A DNA stretch of 64,000 nt, taken from the NCBI RefSeq assembly GCF_023101145.1, contig NZ_CP073714.1, positions 5,704,001 to 5,768,000 on the forward strand. The letters are read 5' to 3'. Numbering within the stretch: the stretch's first letter is position 1; each line of letters opens with the position of its first letter. The stretch is from Paenibacillus pabuli (GTDB lineage: Bacteria > Bacillota > Bacilli > Paenibacillales > Paenibacillaceae). The notes beneath the pieces are model-generated. The model did not search any database. It saw nothing but the letters and a program-made list of their open reading frames with translations, and had not been told where the DNA came from. Position numbers and translations under genes: made by a program. This document shows positions 8,207 to 17,439 of this stretch, in pieces.

Positions 8207-9721
8207 ATGACAAAATCGGGTTCACTTACACAAGAAATGCGTTTTCGGCTTAAGTCTTCACAGGAGTACAGTCAGGCAAGCTTCGCTTGGATCACTTCCC
8301 TTCTGTTGTCGGTGATACTGTTATTCAACAGCTATGACTGGAGCCTTCAGGTGTTCAGGCCATTTCTACTGACTGCACTAGGAATCTACCTATTTTTCAC
8401 GCTGGTCCAAAGTGTGCTGGTGCTCCGGATTCGAAGAGATCTGATTCAGCAGGGGACAATCTCTGTGTTGACTCGCAGACTCGCCTGGGTCCAGCTGCTG
8501 GGTATCATTTCAGGCAATATCTTTATCGTGACGGCAGCTTTTCACCTGATCAAAAAGACAAAGAGCATTGAGTATACATTTGCGGTGTATATGCTGCTGA
8601 CCCAGCTGTTCGTTATTGGGGTCTCGGCACTCAATATATTCAAACCGTATGTTGCGGACACGTTTTTGCCAGCCATGGCGGCGCTGGTGTTTATTCTGGT
8701 GATTGATTTGGTTGTGCTGTTTATCGTATCCCGATATACCTCAGCCTCGATCATCCCACGCTGGATGTTGTGGGTCAGCCTTATATTGGTTCTGTCTTCG
8801 GTCACAGGGAATGTGTTCGCACTGCTGTTGGGTATTTCCATCATTGGACGAATCCGCAGACAAGGTAAACAAAAATCCAACTTCTGGAACGATCTGTGGG
8901 AGCGTCTTGCTCCGAATGTCACAGCCATGTCTGGTATGTTTTTCATCATTTTCCTGTTCTCGATATCGATTTGCAGCTTCTTTACTTTTGATTACAGCAT
9001 GGCTGTAGAAAATAACTACTCGGCTTTGCTTCAGTCTCCATCGCTCGCCTATCCCTTGGGAACAGATGACTTTGGACGATGTTTATTTTCCCGGATTGTA
9101 TTCGGTGCCCGTATATCGTTAATTGTGGGTTTCATGTCAACTCTGATTCCGGTATTGATTGGCGGTATTCTCGGTGCATTCTCGGGATTCTATGGAAGAC
9201 ACACAGACAATATCATCATGCGACTGCTGGATATTCTCTATGCCATTCCGGGTATTCTGCTCGCTATCGCCATCATTGCGGCGTTCGGAGCCAATACAGT
9301 CAATCTTATTCTGGCACTCAGCCTGGGCTCAATCCCAACTTATGCACGTACCATGAGGGCCAGTGTGCTCTATGTATCTACGTTTGAATTTGTTGAAGCT
9401 GCACGTGCGCTGGGTTACAACAATCGTTCCATTATTTTCAAACATATTATTCCGAACTCGCTCGCACCCATGATTATCAAGTCCACGCTTACTATCGGCG
9501 GAGCAGTCATCGCCACCAGCAGTCTGAGTTATTTGGGGCTCGGCGTGGAGCCGCATATTCCCGAGTGGGGCAACATTCTCAAGCTGGGCAGTACGTATCT
9601 GGAAACCCATTCGTATCTGGCCATCTATCCAGGTCTCGCGATCATTCTGCTCGTACTATCGTTCAACTTTCTGGGTGACGGACTGCGTGATGCGCTTGAT
9701 CCGAAGCTTGAAAAGGCTTAA
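8207..9721 (+). CDS. ABC permease, DppC-like, with multi-helix N-terminal extension
   Basis: 504 residues, against about 300 for DppC/OppC. The conserved core starts near residue 234 and includes HPLGTDD-like YPLGTDDFGRCLFSR, GGILGAFSGFYG and the EAA loop FVEAARALGYNNRSIIFKHI near 394. The preceding ~230 residues add about six hydrophobic segments (for example WITSLLLSVILLFN, FLLTALGIYLFFTLVQS, AALVFILVIDLVVLF), not part of ordinary permeases. Twelve bases separate it from the first permease. AGGTG lies before ATG 8207. It should form the membrane channel with the upstream permease and the fused ATPase. Confidence 0.9.
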   Translation: MTKSGSLTQEMRFRLKSSQEYSQASFAWITSLLLSVILLFNSYDWSLQVFRPFLLTALGIYLFFTLVQSVLVLRIRRDLIQQGTISVLTRRLAWVQLLGIISGNIFIVTAAFHLIKKTKSIEYTFAVYMLLTQLFVIGVSALNIFKPYVADTFLPAMAALVFILVIDLVVLFIVSRYTSASIIPRWMLWVSLILVLSSVTGNVFALLLGISIIGRIRRQGKQKSNFWNDLWERLAPNVTAMSGMFFIIFLFSISICSFFTFDYSMAVENNYSALLQSPSLAYPLGTDDFGRCLFSRIVFGARISLIVGFMSTLIPVLIGGILGAFSGFYGRHTDNIIMRLLDILYAIPGILLAIAIIAAFGANTVNLILALSLGSIPTYARTMRASVLYVSTFEFVEAARALGYNNRSIIFKHIIPNSLAPMIIKSTLTIGGAVIATSSLSYLGLGVEPHIPEWGNILKLGSTYLETHSYLAIYPGLAIILLVLSFNFLGDGLRDALDPKLEKA

Positions 9722-9786
9722 CCGCTTATACAATATTCAACTCAATTTGGATTTCATTGATTATGAACTTATCTGGAGGTATTTTC

Positions 9787-11613
9787 ATGAAAAAACGTAC
9801 GTTGATCGCACTATTATTGATTCTCGTCCTTGTGGTCTCCGGTTGCAGTGTGAAGACCAAGACGGAATCGCAGTCCGAGACAGCTCCATCCGATACAACG
9901 GAAAATACGCAAAACCAAAAACCGGTAGACATCGAATTACTAGCTCAGAGCTCTTCCGAAAATGACGTCAACATTATCCGCGACCAGCTCACCAAGAATG
10001 GCTTCAATGTTAAACTGAACCTGCAGCCGGATTACGGCAGCTACAAATCCCAGCAGGATGCAGGCAATTATGACATTGCGCTGTCCAGTTGGACAACGGT
10101 AACCGGGAATCCGGATTACGCAGTTCGTTCACTCTTCAAAACAGGCGGAGATTACAGCATTCTGGCTGATGAGCAAATCGATAAACTTATTGATCAGGCC
10201 GCTACCCAGACTCCGGAAGAATACAAAGATACGTATAAACAATTGGAGGACCGCTTGGTCACCGATCAAGCCTATATCGCTCCACTGTACATTTCCCTGA
10301 AAAGTCAGGCTGTGAACAAAGACATTCTCAATGTAGACACCGTTCGCTTGTCCAAATCCCGCGCCATGGCATGGGAACCCATTCAATTCAAAGACAGCTC
10401 CAAAAATACAAAAGAACCATTAATTCTGACACAAACCGCTTCCGTCCTGACTTCCCTTGACCCAATCAAAGGAAATGACGGTTCCATCAACCAACTGAAC
10501 ACCAATATGTATGTACGTCTCGTTAACCTGACAGATGACGATCAACTTACAGCAGAGGGATCCCTCTCCCACAATTTCAGCATTGCTGAGGGGAACTCGG
10601 AGTATTATTTCATTCTCAGAGACGATATCAACTTTGCGAAAATTGATAATAAAAAAGCAGTAGATACGGGAGAACGTGTCGGTGCAGATGACGTCATCTT
10701 CTCGCTCGATCGCGCCAAAAACAAAGATTCCGTACCGGATCACCGGACATACAGCCTTCACGAACATATTAAGGAAGCCGAGTTGGTAACGGATCTGGGG
10801 GCCTTGGAATCCGTTCAGCAATCCAGTGGCAGCGGTACGGTTAAAGACGCATTGGAGCAAGGGCTTGGTACCAAAATTACGGAACTGGTCACGGACAAAA
10901 ACAAAGCCGATAACGCTGCCGGGAAGTATCAAGTTGTGAAACTCACAACAACCGAACCTTTCCCGCAAGTATTAAACTATCTGGCTCACCAATCTGCTGG
11001 CATTGTGTCCAAAAAGCAGGTTGAGAGCATCAATACGTATGATGTAGCTTCGTTTGACGTGAATAAAGACATTCCTTACGGCGACCAGAATACCGTGACT
11101 GAAGGTGCTGCGTACAACAACACCCTGTATGCCAGCGGCCCATATATCTTGGCATATAAAAATGATTACGAAGGTGTATTCTATCAGAATCCCGGCTACC
11201 GTAAAGGCTCAGAATATGCACCCAAAATCTCTCAGGTAAATGTTCGGTTCATCTCCGATGCTGACAGTGCGCTGTCTGCTCTTCGCAGTAGCGAAATCCA
11301 CTTATACTACGGGGTACCTGAAACGAAGTATGACATCATCAAAGGTGACAGCAAATTGCAATTGCAGAGCATTCCGAGCAATGCGGTTTCCTATCTGCTG
11401 TTTAACACAGCCAATCGGGAAGTTGCCAAGAGTAGTGACCTGAGAAAAGCCGTACTGTACTCCATCAATCAGGATGACATTTTGCAGTTCTACAAAAACA
11501 ACAAACTTAAGGCGTACTCTACAGTAAGCCCACTCGTGCAGACCGGGAATGAACTGAAGTCTGATCCGGCAAAAGTGAAAGAATTTTTGAGCGCCTACCA
11601 GGCTTCCAAGTAA
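9787..11613 (+). CDS. Peptide/nickel-type substrate-binding lipoprotein, circularly permuted
   Basis: 608 residues with lipobox VVSGC and lipidated Cys20. It belongs to the DppA/OppA (SBP_bac_5) family, but the order of parts is changed. Residues ~50-205 match the family's C-terminal part (GNYDIALSSWTT, DYAVRSLFKTGGDY, EQIDKLIDQAA, then AYIAPLYISLKSQAVNKDI). The family's normal N-terminal part follows, from about 210 (LTSLDPIKGNDGSINQ, LSHNFSIAEGNSEYYFILRD, VGADDVIFSLDRA), and the protein ends after DLRKAVLYSINQDDIL, where ordinary members would continue into the C-terminal part. GGAGG precedes ATG 9787. It likely delivers an oligopeptide, nickel complex or similar ligand to the permeases upstream. 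Confidence 0.9.
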   Translation: MKKRTLIALLLILVLVVSGCSVKTKTESQSETAPSDTTENTQNQKPVDIELLAQSSSENDVNIIRDQLTKNGFNVKLNLQPDYGSYKSQQDAGNYDIALSSWTTVTGNPDYAVRSLFKTGGDYSILADEQIDKLIDQAATQTPEEYKDTYKQLEDRLVTDQAYIAPLYISLKSQAVNKDILNVDTVRLSKSRAMAWEPIQFKDSSKNTKEPLILTQTASVLTSLDPIKGNDGSINQLNTNMYVRLVNLTDDDQLTAEGSLSHNFSIAEGNSEYYFILRDDINFAKIDNKKAVDTGERVGADDVIFSLDRAKNKDSVPDHRTYSLHEHIKEAELVTDLGALESVQQSSGSGTVKDALEQGLGTKITELVTDKNKADNAAGKYQVVKLTTTEPFPQVLNYLAHQSAGIVSKKQVESINTYDVASFDVNKDIPYGDQNTVTEGAAYNNTLYASGPYILAYKNDYEGVFYQNPGYRKGSEYAPKISQVNVRFISDADSALSALRSSEIHLYYGVPETKYDIIKGDSKLQLQSIPSNAVSYLLFNTANREVAKSSDLRKAVLYSINQDDILQFYKNNKLKAYSTVSPLVQTGNELKSDPAKVKEFLSAYQASK

Positions 11614-11623
11614 CAATAAATAT

Positions 11624-11669
11624 AAACGGCTGTCACACGGATCACTCAAGATCCCGTGGCAGCCGTTTC
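11624..11669. terminator. Terminator
   Basis: AAACGGCTG-CACGG pairs with CCGTGGCAGCCGTTT across a short loop. It ends the transporter operon and may also serve the convergent gene at 11704. Confidence 0.75.
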
Positions 11670-11703
11670 ATATAATAAGGATTAGTGTTTTATATTGAAC
11701 AGT

Positions 11704-12162
11704 CTACCTCGCATATCTTCGCTGTACATCAGGCATCAGAGTGACAATCTGAATACCGACTCCCCAAGCAAAATAGACCAGATGGATAACAGATACATGC
11801 TGGATCCAGTATACCTGTGCCATAATCCAGATGATTAGAGCAAATCCTGTATATAAGGAAAAAGTCCACCCCCAATATTGATTCGAATAGGGATTCAGTT
11901 TTTCACCTATTTCCCAGTGAGTGCGACGAAAGAGTGAAATGGCAATAATCGCCGGCATAACGCCAAGAACCAACAACAGTATAATTCCCGGGATCAAAAA
12001 ACTGCCAAACGGGGAATGTTCCAACAATGATTTCGGCATCTGAACAAGATTTCCCGATGGATCGATAATGAGTGCTCCTCCTCCAAAGATCGCACCAATG
12101 CTCAGCAACCCTTGCATGATAATGATTGCCCATGATCTTCCTGGTACACATTCACGCTTCAT
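11704..12162 (-). CDS. Small integral membrane protein of unknown function
   Basis: 152 residues with four predicted membrane segments: AIIIMQGLLSIGAIFGGGAL, FLIPGIILLLVLGVMPAIIA, WTFSLYTGFALIIWIMAQVY and VIHLVYFAWGVGIQIVTLM. ATG at 12162 has GGTGGTGA just upstream and is preferred to the ATG at 12186. The family is not recognised; it recalls small uncharacterised Bacillales membrane proteins of DUF type. It stands alone, convergent with the binding-protein gene. Confidence 0.7.
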   Translation of the reverse strand: MKRECVPGRSWAIIIMQGLLSIGAIFGGGALIIDPSGNLVQMPKSLLEHSPFGSFLIPGIILLLVLGVMPAIIAISLFRRTHWEIGEKLNPYSNQYWGWTFSLYTGFALIIWIMAQVYWIQHVSVIHLVYFAWGVGIQIVTLMPDVQRRYAR

Positions 12163-12310
12163 TTCATCACCACCAGTCCTCATCACTCACCCTCCATAAC
12201 ATGTTTTACCGATTTCACTGAAATTTCTATTTCATTTTCACATATGGAGAGATTGAAACCTGTGCTCTTTCTCACTATAATCATCCCAAAAAAATCGATA
12301 ATGGTAAAAC

Positions 12311-12339
12311 TTGATAAAAGAACGTATGTTCGGTATAAT
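12311..12339 (+). promoter_or_regulatory. Sigma-A promoter with embedded SOS (LexA/DinR) box
   Basis: TTGATA (12311-12316), exactly 17 bases, TATAAT (12334-12339). Inside the spacer, GAACGTATGTTC (12320-12331) matches the Gram-positive LexA/DinR core GAACRNRYGTTC at every position. A repressor bound there would block the promoter until DNA damage. Confidence 0.75.
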
Positions 12340-12369
12340 GGAGATATACTTAATGAGTGAGAGGCAGAT

Positions 12370-12570
12370 ATGGACGACAAATTTATTAAGGAACTACGCG
12401 AGATTAGTCGGGATGACAGACGAAGATCCGAATTTATGATCCAAGGCATGAAGGAAACATTGCAGGGAAGAAAAGAAGAAAATATATTCAAGCGCTGGAT
12501 TCGGCGTAAGAAGACAGAGAAGAAAATTTCACAACGATTCAATCAGGATCCCTCTTCGGATCAAAAGTAA
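12370..12570 (+). CDS. Small charged protein, probably SOS-induced
   Basis: Sixty-six residues, very rich in Lys, Arg and Glu (for example RWIRRKKTEKKISQRF) with no signal peptide or hydrophobic stretch, so probably a cytoplasmic, largely helical protein. GAGAGG lies before ATG 12370. A textbook promoter with an SOS box is directly upstream and a strong terminator directly downstream, which marks this as a real one-gene unit. It does not resemble YneA, which has a membrane segment and LysM, or other SOS proteins I know. Function unknown; a damage-linked regulator or inhibitor is only a guess from the promoter. Confidence 0.72.
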   Translation: MDDKFIKELREISRDDRRRSEFMIQGMKETLQGRKEENIFKRWIRRKKTEKKISQRFNQDPSSDQK

Positions 12571-12577
12571 CCACATA

Positions 12578-12604
12578 AAAAGGAGGCGGAATACGCCTCC
12601 TTTA
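12578..12604. terminator. Bidirectional terminator
   Basis: AAAGGAGGCG-GAATA-CGCCTCCTTT with A- and T-rich flanks on both strands, between the small SOS-box gene and the convergent ankyrin gene. Confidence 0.85.
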
Positions 12605-12673
12605 TTATTTATATGAATGCCTATTCGTCTAGACGTTGTATTGATAGGATACATGCAAAATAAAAATGATATA

Positions 12674-13378
12674 TTATTTCGCACCAGCCTGGACCAAAAT
12701 TTCTTCGATTTCCTTGAAGCCTTTATTCTTAGCATGAATCAGCGGTGACACACCGTCACGATCTGAAAGGTTCACGTCTGCTCCATGATCAATGAGTAGT
12801 TGAATCGTCTCCTGCTGCCCTTTATTGCCATCGTTTAAAATGATTGCTTCCAGCAGTGCTGTCCACCCCAGTTGATTAACATGGTTCACATTTACTGAGG
12901 TTTGGGTCAGAAGTTCTCGTACCACATCAACGTATCCGTGCTCCGAAGCTGGAATAAGTGCAGTCCCTCCATATCGATTCGTTATCGCCGGATCTGCTCC
13001 CGCGTCAATCGTCAGCTTCAAAATATCCAGGTACCCTTCAGCGCCTGCGTACAAAAACGGGGTATTCTTCATATCATCCTGTACATTAACATCTGCACCC
13101 GCCTCAATCAACACTTGGAATGATGCCAGATCATTGTTGTATGTTGCAATCATGGCAGCGGTTCTTCCGTTCTGATCTTGGGCATTAATATCAGCGCCTG
13201 CTTGAATCCATTTTTCGATACTCTCGATGTCTTTTTCCAGAGCTGCCTTTAGTAGCTGTTCATCCGATGAAGTCGAAATCTTTTCCTCCACCTTCGAGTC
13301 ATTGTTCACTTCAGGCACACAGCCTTGAAAGACAAACATACTGCTTATCAGGATTATCATCATCAGTGACTTACTCAT
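12674..13378 (-). CDS. Ankyrin-repeat lipoprotein
   Basis: 234 residues. A hydrophobic N-terminus ends in FQGC (Cys20), a probable but not ideal lipobox, so the protein is likely anchored outside the membrane. From residue ~40 to the end it consists of about six ankyrin repeats, shown by the spaced AGADINAQDQNGRTA, AGADVNVQDDMKNTP, AGADPAITNRYGGTA and HGADVNLSDRDGVSP blocks. Such repeats bind other proteins. GGGAGG precedes ATG 13378. It lies 13 bases after the SLH-domain gene at 13392 on the same strand, so the two are probably cotranscribed. Confidence 0.88.
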   Translation of the reverse strand: MSKSLMMIILISSMFVFQGCVPEVNNDSKVEEKISTSSDEQLLKAALEKDIESIEKWIQAGADINAQDQNGRTAAMIATYNNDLASFQVLIEAGADVNVQDDMKNTPFLYAGAEGYLDILKLTIDAGADPAITNRYGGTALIPASEHGYVDVVRELLTQTSVNVNHVNQLGWTALLEAIILNDGNKGQQETIQLLIDHGADVNLSDRDGVSPLIHAKNKGFKEIEEILVQAGAK

Positions 13379-13391
13379 ACTGCCTCCCTTA

Positions 13392-14897
13392 CTACAGTGT
13401 CACCGTTACCGAAGAAGCGACACTCCAATTGCCAACTGGACTTACCGTATAGGTGGCGCCTGGGATTAACTTGCCATCATTAACAAGGTCGAATATGCCC
13501 GTGGCGCCTTTCTTGCTTGAATATTTATATGTCGCTGTCAGAACGTCACTGTTAGGTGATGTCAATGTTACACTTCGACCGGAGAACAGTTCATCCCCAG
13601 GATCTTGCGCCAGCGTCACTTCAATTGAAGTTTCACTCACAGCTTGGGCACTCGCCACCTCCAACGAATCAAACAACCTTGCGGTGAATGAAGCGTTATT
13701 GATGTTCGCCCAGTCAGAAGAAACCGTATATGTCACACCGGTTTGCAATGTTTGTCCTTCAGGTAAACGGAACTTCGGTTCTTGTTTGCCATCTGTCGAT
13801 TGCGTGAACGGAACATATTTGGCAACGATGGGCTCCCCACCTTCTGGTGTAATCACGACTTGTCTTGCCTGCATGGAGGAGATAATTTGATACGTTTTGC
13901 TTCCTGCTTGTTCTTGGTCATTCAACACAAACGCATTGGCCCCTCGACCACCGCTGTAGGCCGAAATGATATAACCGTAATCCACTACACCGTTCTCTTG
14001 TAACGCTTCAATCTCGAACGTATCATTCGTTATTTGACTAGCAGTTGTCATGTTTAATTTCGTGCCACTGCCTTCAAAGGTACCCGCATCTTGGCCTTTA
14101 TAAGTCAGGTTGTATACTTCACCTGCATGTTGAACAGAAGTTGGAACGATGTAGGTCGCGATGGACCCTGTTTTCAGACGAGGCATGTTGGTCAACGTCA
14201 ACCCGCCACTAAGCGCAAAATCGGTTTGGGCCTTGGCAAATACTTCATCCGCTGCTGTCAGCGGCTTATCGAACGTGACAATTAACGTAATCGCATTCAG
14301 CGATCTAACGCTCTGGATTTGAGCCTGCTCCGAAGGAATTGCCTGGTGGGCCGTATGCAACAACACCGCTGTTTCGCCACGCGTGGTTGAACCGCTTTCG
14401 GAGTAGAACGTACTCATCCAATGATGAACGGATTTCACGTCACGCTGCATCGCTTTGGATACGACTTGTTCCAGTTCTGTATCCGTCACTTGACTTTGCG
14501 CATGAAATTGTCCGTTGTTTGCCTGCATAATGCCAAGTTCAACGAGCTTTGATGCATACGGCGCATACCATGCGTCAGGATTGACGTCTGTTAATTCTAC
14601 GCGTTCTCCCTTTTTGCCCTCCAGATTAAACGTTTTGAACACCAATGATGCTAATTCCGCGCGGGTAATGGCTCTATGCTCACCCATCGATTGATCGGCA
14701 TACCCATTCATGATCCCCAAGCTGTTCAATTCCTTGATAGCAGCCTCAATCTGCAGGTCGGTAAGCTGTGTCGCTGTATCTGCAACGTTAGAAGCGTATG
14801 TAGCTGCTTGTACGTGATTGGTCGTTAGCGGGAATGCTGCTGTGCTTAATGCAGTTATCGTTAAAAATGTAGCCATTTTTCGGGTTATCAATTTCAT
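13392..14897 (-). CDS. Surface protein with S-layer homology (SLH) domains
   Basis: 501 residues with a Sec signal peptide ending near HVQAAT. Residues ~40-90 and ~100-150 are two SLH motifs (AIKELNSLGIMNGYADQ, ITRAELASLVFKTF; then WYAPYASKLVELGI), followed by a degenerate third. SLH domains bind pyruvylated secondary cell-wall polymer. The remaining ~300 residues look like repeated Ig-like/bacterial surface domains (for example LNAITLIVTFDKPLTAADE and SETSIEVTLAQDPGDEL), with no catalytic motif that I recognise. GAGGAGG precedes ATG 14897. The upstream two-component pair may control it, by position only. Confidence 0.88.
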   Translation of the reverse strand: MKLITRKMATFLTITALSTAAFPLTTNHVQAATYASNVADTATQLTDLQIEAAIKELNSLGIMNGYADQSMGEHRAITRAELASLVFKTFNLEGKKGERVELTDVNPDAWYAPYASKLVELGIMQANNGQFHAQSQVTDTELEQVVSKAMQRDVKSVHHWMSTFYSESGSTTRGETAVLLHTAHQAIPSEQAQIQSVRSLNAITLIVTFDKPLTAADEVFAKAQTDFALSGGLTLTNMPRLKTGSIATYIVPTSVQHAGEVYNLTYKGQDAGTFEGSGTKLNMTTASQITNDTFEIEALQENGVVDYGYIISAYSGGRGANAFVLNDQEQAGSKTYQIISSMQARQVVITPEGGEPIVAKYVPFTQSTDGKQEPKFRLPEGQTLQTGVTYTVSSDWANINNASFTARLFDSLEVASAQAVSETSIEVTLAQDPGDELFSGRSVTLTSPNSDVLTATYKYSSKKGATGIFDLVNDGKLIPGATYTVSPVGNWSVASSVTVTL

Positions 14898-15016
14898 ATT
14901 TGAATTCCTCCTCTATAGGTTGAAGTTGCCTGTATCTATAGAATAGAGGACAAAAAGAAACTCCCAAGGACAAAAATATGAACAAACTATAAACTGAATC
15001 TAATTTTTCTCGAAAC

Positions 15017-15709
15017 TTATACGGTGAACCGGTAACCCGCACCCCAGACAGTTTCAATATACTCCGGATTTTTGGGATCTGCCTCCAGCTTCCCACGCAG
15101 TTTGCGAATATGGACGGTAACCGTCGCAATATCTCCGCTGGAATCCATGCTCCAGATCCGCTCGAACAGATCAGATTTGCTGAATACACGGTTGGGATGA
15201 CTCGCAAGAAATACGAGCAGATCGAATTCCTTGGTTGTAATGGCTACCTCTTCACCATTAGCAAAAACGCGGCGTGCTCCCTTGTCGATATGAAGCCCGC
15301 GAATATGGATTTCGTCCTGTTCGGCTGGTTTGCTTTTGCCAAGCAGTCTCTCATATCGGGTCAAATGAGCCTTCGCTCTTGCAACCAACTCACTTGGGCT
15401 GAACGGCTTAGTAATAAAATCATCAACACCCAAATTGAACGTTCTAATCTTATCGATCTCCTCTTTCTTCGCAGAGACGACAAGGATAGGCACCTCCTTC
15501 ACCTCGCGAATGCGCCTGCAACATTCGAAGCCATCCAGTCCCGGAAGCATAAGATCAACAATAATCAGATTGTAATTCCCTTCCAGAGCAAGCTTTAGCC
15601 CTTCATCCCCGTTATGGCAGAGCTCCACAGAAAACCCGTTGAGTTCAAAATAGTCCCGTTCCAATTCCGCTATCGTTGTTTCGTCCTCAATAATCAAAAT
15701 GTTTGTCAT
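15017..15709 (-). CDS. OmpR/PhoB-family response regulator
   Basis: 230 residues. The receiver domain (1-115) has acidic pair ED near residue 9, the phospho-acceptor in LIIVDLMLPG near residue 52, and the conserved Lys in DDFITKPFSP. The winged-helix DNA-binding domain (about 130-230) ends ATVTVHIRKLRGKLE and ETVWGAGYRF. Its start overlaps the end of the histidine kinase gene by 23 bases, with GGAGGG inside that gene as ribosome site, so the pair is translated together. Targets are unknown; the SLH protein gene lies just downstream. Confidence 0.93.
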   Translation of the reverse strand: MTNILIIEDETTIAELERDYFELNGFSVELCHNGDEGLKLALEGNYNLIIVDLMLPGLDGFECCRRIREVKEVPILVVSAKKEEIDKIRTFNLGVDDFITKPFSPSELVARAKAHLTRYERLLGKSKPAEQDEIHIRGLHIDKGARRVFANGEEVAITTKEFDLLVFLASHPNRVFSKSDLFERIWSMDSSGDIATVTVHIRKLRGKLEADPKNPEYIETVWGAGYRFTV

Positions 15710-17186
15710 TACCCATTAGTCCCTCCTCTTCATTTAGCCGTTTTAGTTTGATATAAATGATCGTGCCGTCACCGGGTTTACTCTCCGCCCAAATGTAGCC
15801 TCCGTGTCCATCGATGATTTGACGGGCAATGGCCAGCCCCAATCCACTTCCGCCTGTTGAGGAATTGCGAGATTGCTCTGCGCGATAAAAGCGTTCAAAT
15901 ATATAAGGCAGCGCCTCTTTCGGTATTCCACTGCCATTATCCTTAAAGGCTATCGTAATCCATTCTTCATCTGCTTGAAGTGTAATCCCGAATCGTTTTG
16001 GTTCATTCTCCATATATTTGAGTGCATTATCCACTATATTGACAACGGTGCGTTTTAATTTATCCAGATCTACCGAAGCCATGACCGGACCAGATACCCG
16101 ATTATCCCAATCCAAAGCTACCCCTTTATCCTCCAGATCGTACCTTAGTTCTTCAATGCTGTCTTCCAGAAAATCAACAAGATCTACCACTTTGAACAGG
16201 AAGGGTTCCTGATTCAGATCAAGCTTTGAATACAAAAATAGTTCATCCACCAACTTATCCATGCTAACTGCTTTGGAGTGAATGATATTGACGTACGTCT
16301 CCATTTTTTCCGGAGTATTGGCCACTCCATCACGAATCCCCTCAATATAACCTTTAATATTGGTGATCGGCGTGCGGAGGTCATGCGAAATGTTGGAGAT
16401 GAGCTCTCTGCGATTCGCTTCGTCCTGCTGACGTAACTCATTGGAGCGCTGCAATTGATTTCGCATGCTCTCAAACGCTTCGCTGAGTTGTCCAACCTCA
16501 TCATTGGAGCTGACTTGAAGCTTGAAGGACAGATTCCCATCCTTAATATGTTCGGCTGAACTCCGAAGTTGATTCAATGGCTTAATAAAGCTGCGAGTGA
16601 TCCAGCGGAATAAGAGCAGGTTCGCGATGATGAGGACACCGATGAGCAGGAGTGACATCACAGGCAACAACTTGCGAGTAAGTTCAGCGAAAGGACTTCT
16701 CTCACGAATGACGAAGATACTCCCCCGTTCCCCATCAGAATATTGAAAATCAAATTTTGCATATGCATAGAATCGCTCACCGATGTTGAAGGTGCTTCGA
16801 ATCTGATAATTGTTAAGATCATAGGCAGGCAGTGCTTGCTTCAGTTCTGGCTGGTTGAAGGTCAGCGATTCGAAGATCTGGCTACTCTCACGTCTGATGT
16901 AGAGCCCCGACTTCTCGGCTCGAAGCTTCATGTCGTACTCGCGCAGCAAAACCTTGTTCTGCAGCTCATCCGGATCATTTTTGGCCAGAAACTTCATCTC
17001 TTGAAAGATCGCTTCTCCCTGTTCCGTAAGGGGGTTGACCTGATAATGTACTTTGTAAATATCACGAAACCCCTGCAGATCGCCTGTTGCAGCAATCGTA
17101 TACAGACTCGCCGTAAGCAGGATGAACAGCAGACTTATGACGAGCATTCCCGTGAAGGACAGCAACATTTTTATTCGAATGGACAT
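15687..17186 (-). CDS. Membrane sensor histidine kinase
   Basis: 499 residues. A first membrane helix (about 8-32), an extracytoplasmic sensor segment of ~145 residues and a second helix (LLPVMSLLLIGVLIIANLLL) are followed by a HAMP linker, the H-box SHDLRTPITNIKGY with the phospho-His, and the ATPase domain with N-box VDNALKY, DNGSGIP and GGSGLGLAI. It should phosphorylate the overlapping response regulator. It is the first gene of that two-gene unit. The signal sensed is not evident from the sequence. Confidence 0.93.
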   Translation of the reverse strand: MSIRIKMLLSFTGMLVISLLFILLTASLYTIAATGDLQGFRDIYKVHYQVNPLTEQGEAIFQEMKFLAKNDPDELQNKVLLREYDMKLRAEKSGLYIRRESSQIFESLTFNQPELKQALPAYDLNNYQIRSTFNIGERFYAYAKFDFQYSDGERGSIFVIRERSPFAELTRKLLPVMSLLLIGVLIIANLLLFRWITRSFIKPLNQLRSSAEHIKDGNLSFKLQVSSNDEVGQLSEAFESMRNQLQRSNELRQQDEANRRELISNISHDLRTPITNIKGYIEGIRDGVANTPEKMETYVNIIHSKAVSMDKLVDELFLYSKLDLNQEPFLFKVVDLVDFLEDSIEELRYDLEDKGVALDWDNRVSGPVMASVDLDKLKRTVVNIVDNALKYMENEPKRFGITLQADEEWITIAFKDNGSGIPKEALPYIFERFYRAEQSRNSSTGGSGLGLAIARQIIDGHGGYIWAESKPGDGTIIYIKLKRLNEEEGLMGNDKHFDY

Positions 17187-17299
17187 GGTATCCCCTTCTC
17201 AATCATGCTATTGGGTTAGTTTAGTGCACATGTTAACACAAGATCGAGCCTAATGCCCATATGAATTTGGGTATTTCCAATGCCCTGCCTGAACGCAAG

Positions 17300-17334
17300 A
17301 GAAACCCAAGGTCGTATCAATGACCTGGGTTTCT
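17300..17334. terminator. Hairpin, possible terminator
   Basis: AGAAACCCAAGGTC pairs with GACCTGGGTTTCT across an 8-base loop. There is no strong T-tract on either strand, so termination is uncertain. It lies between the cyclase gene and the kinase gene, which share a strand. Confidence 0.45.
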
Positions 17335-17439
17335 CGACAATTAGAGGAGTAATACACCTCTTTTGTTATTTACATATACGAATCAATGGAAAAGAACTGC
17401 GTGTAAGTCCATTGCGATATACCTATGTTCAACTTTGTT

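Noticed and set aside
12183..12542. 119-codon open frame opposite the SOS-box microgene
   Set aside because: The plus-strand gene has the promoter, ribosome site and terminator; this frame has none.
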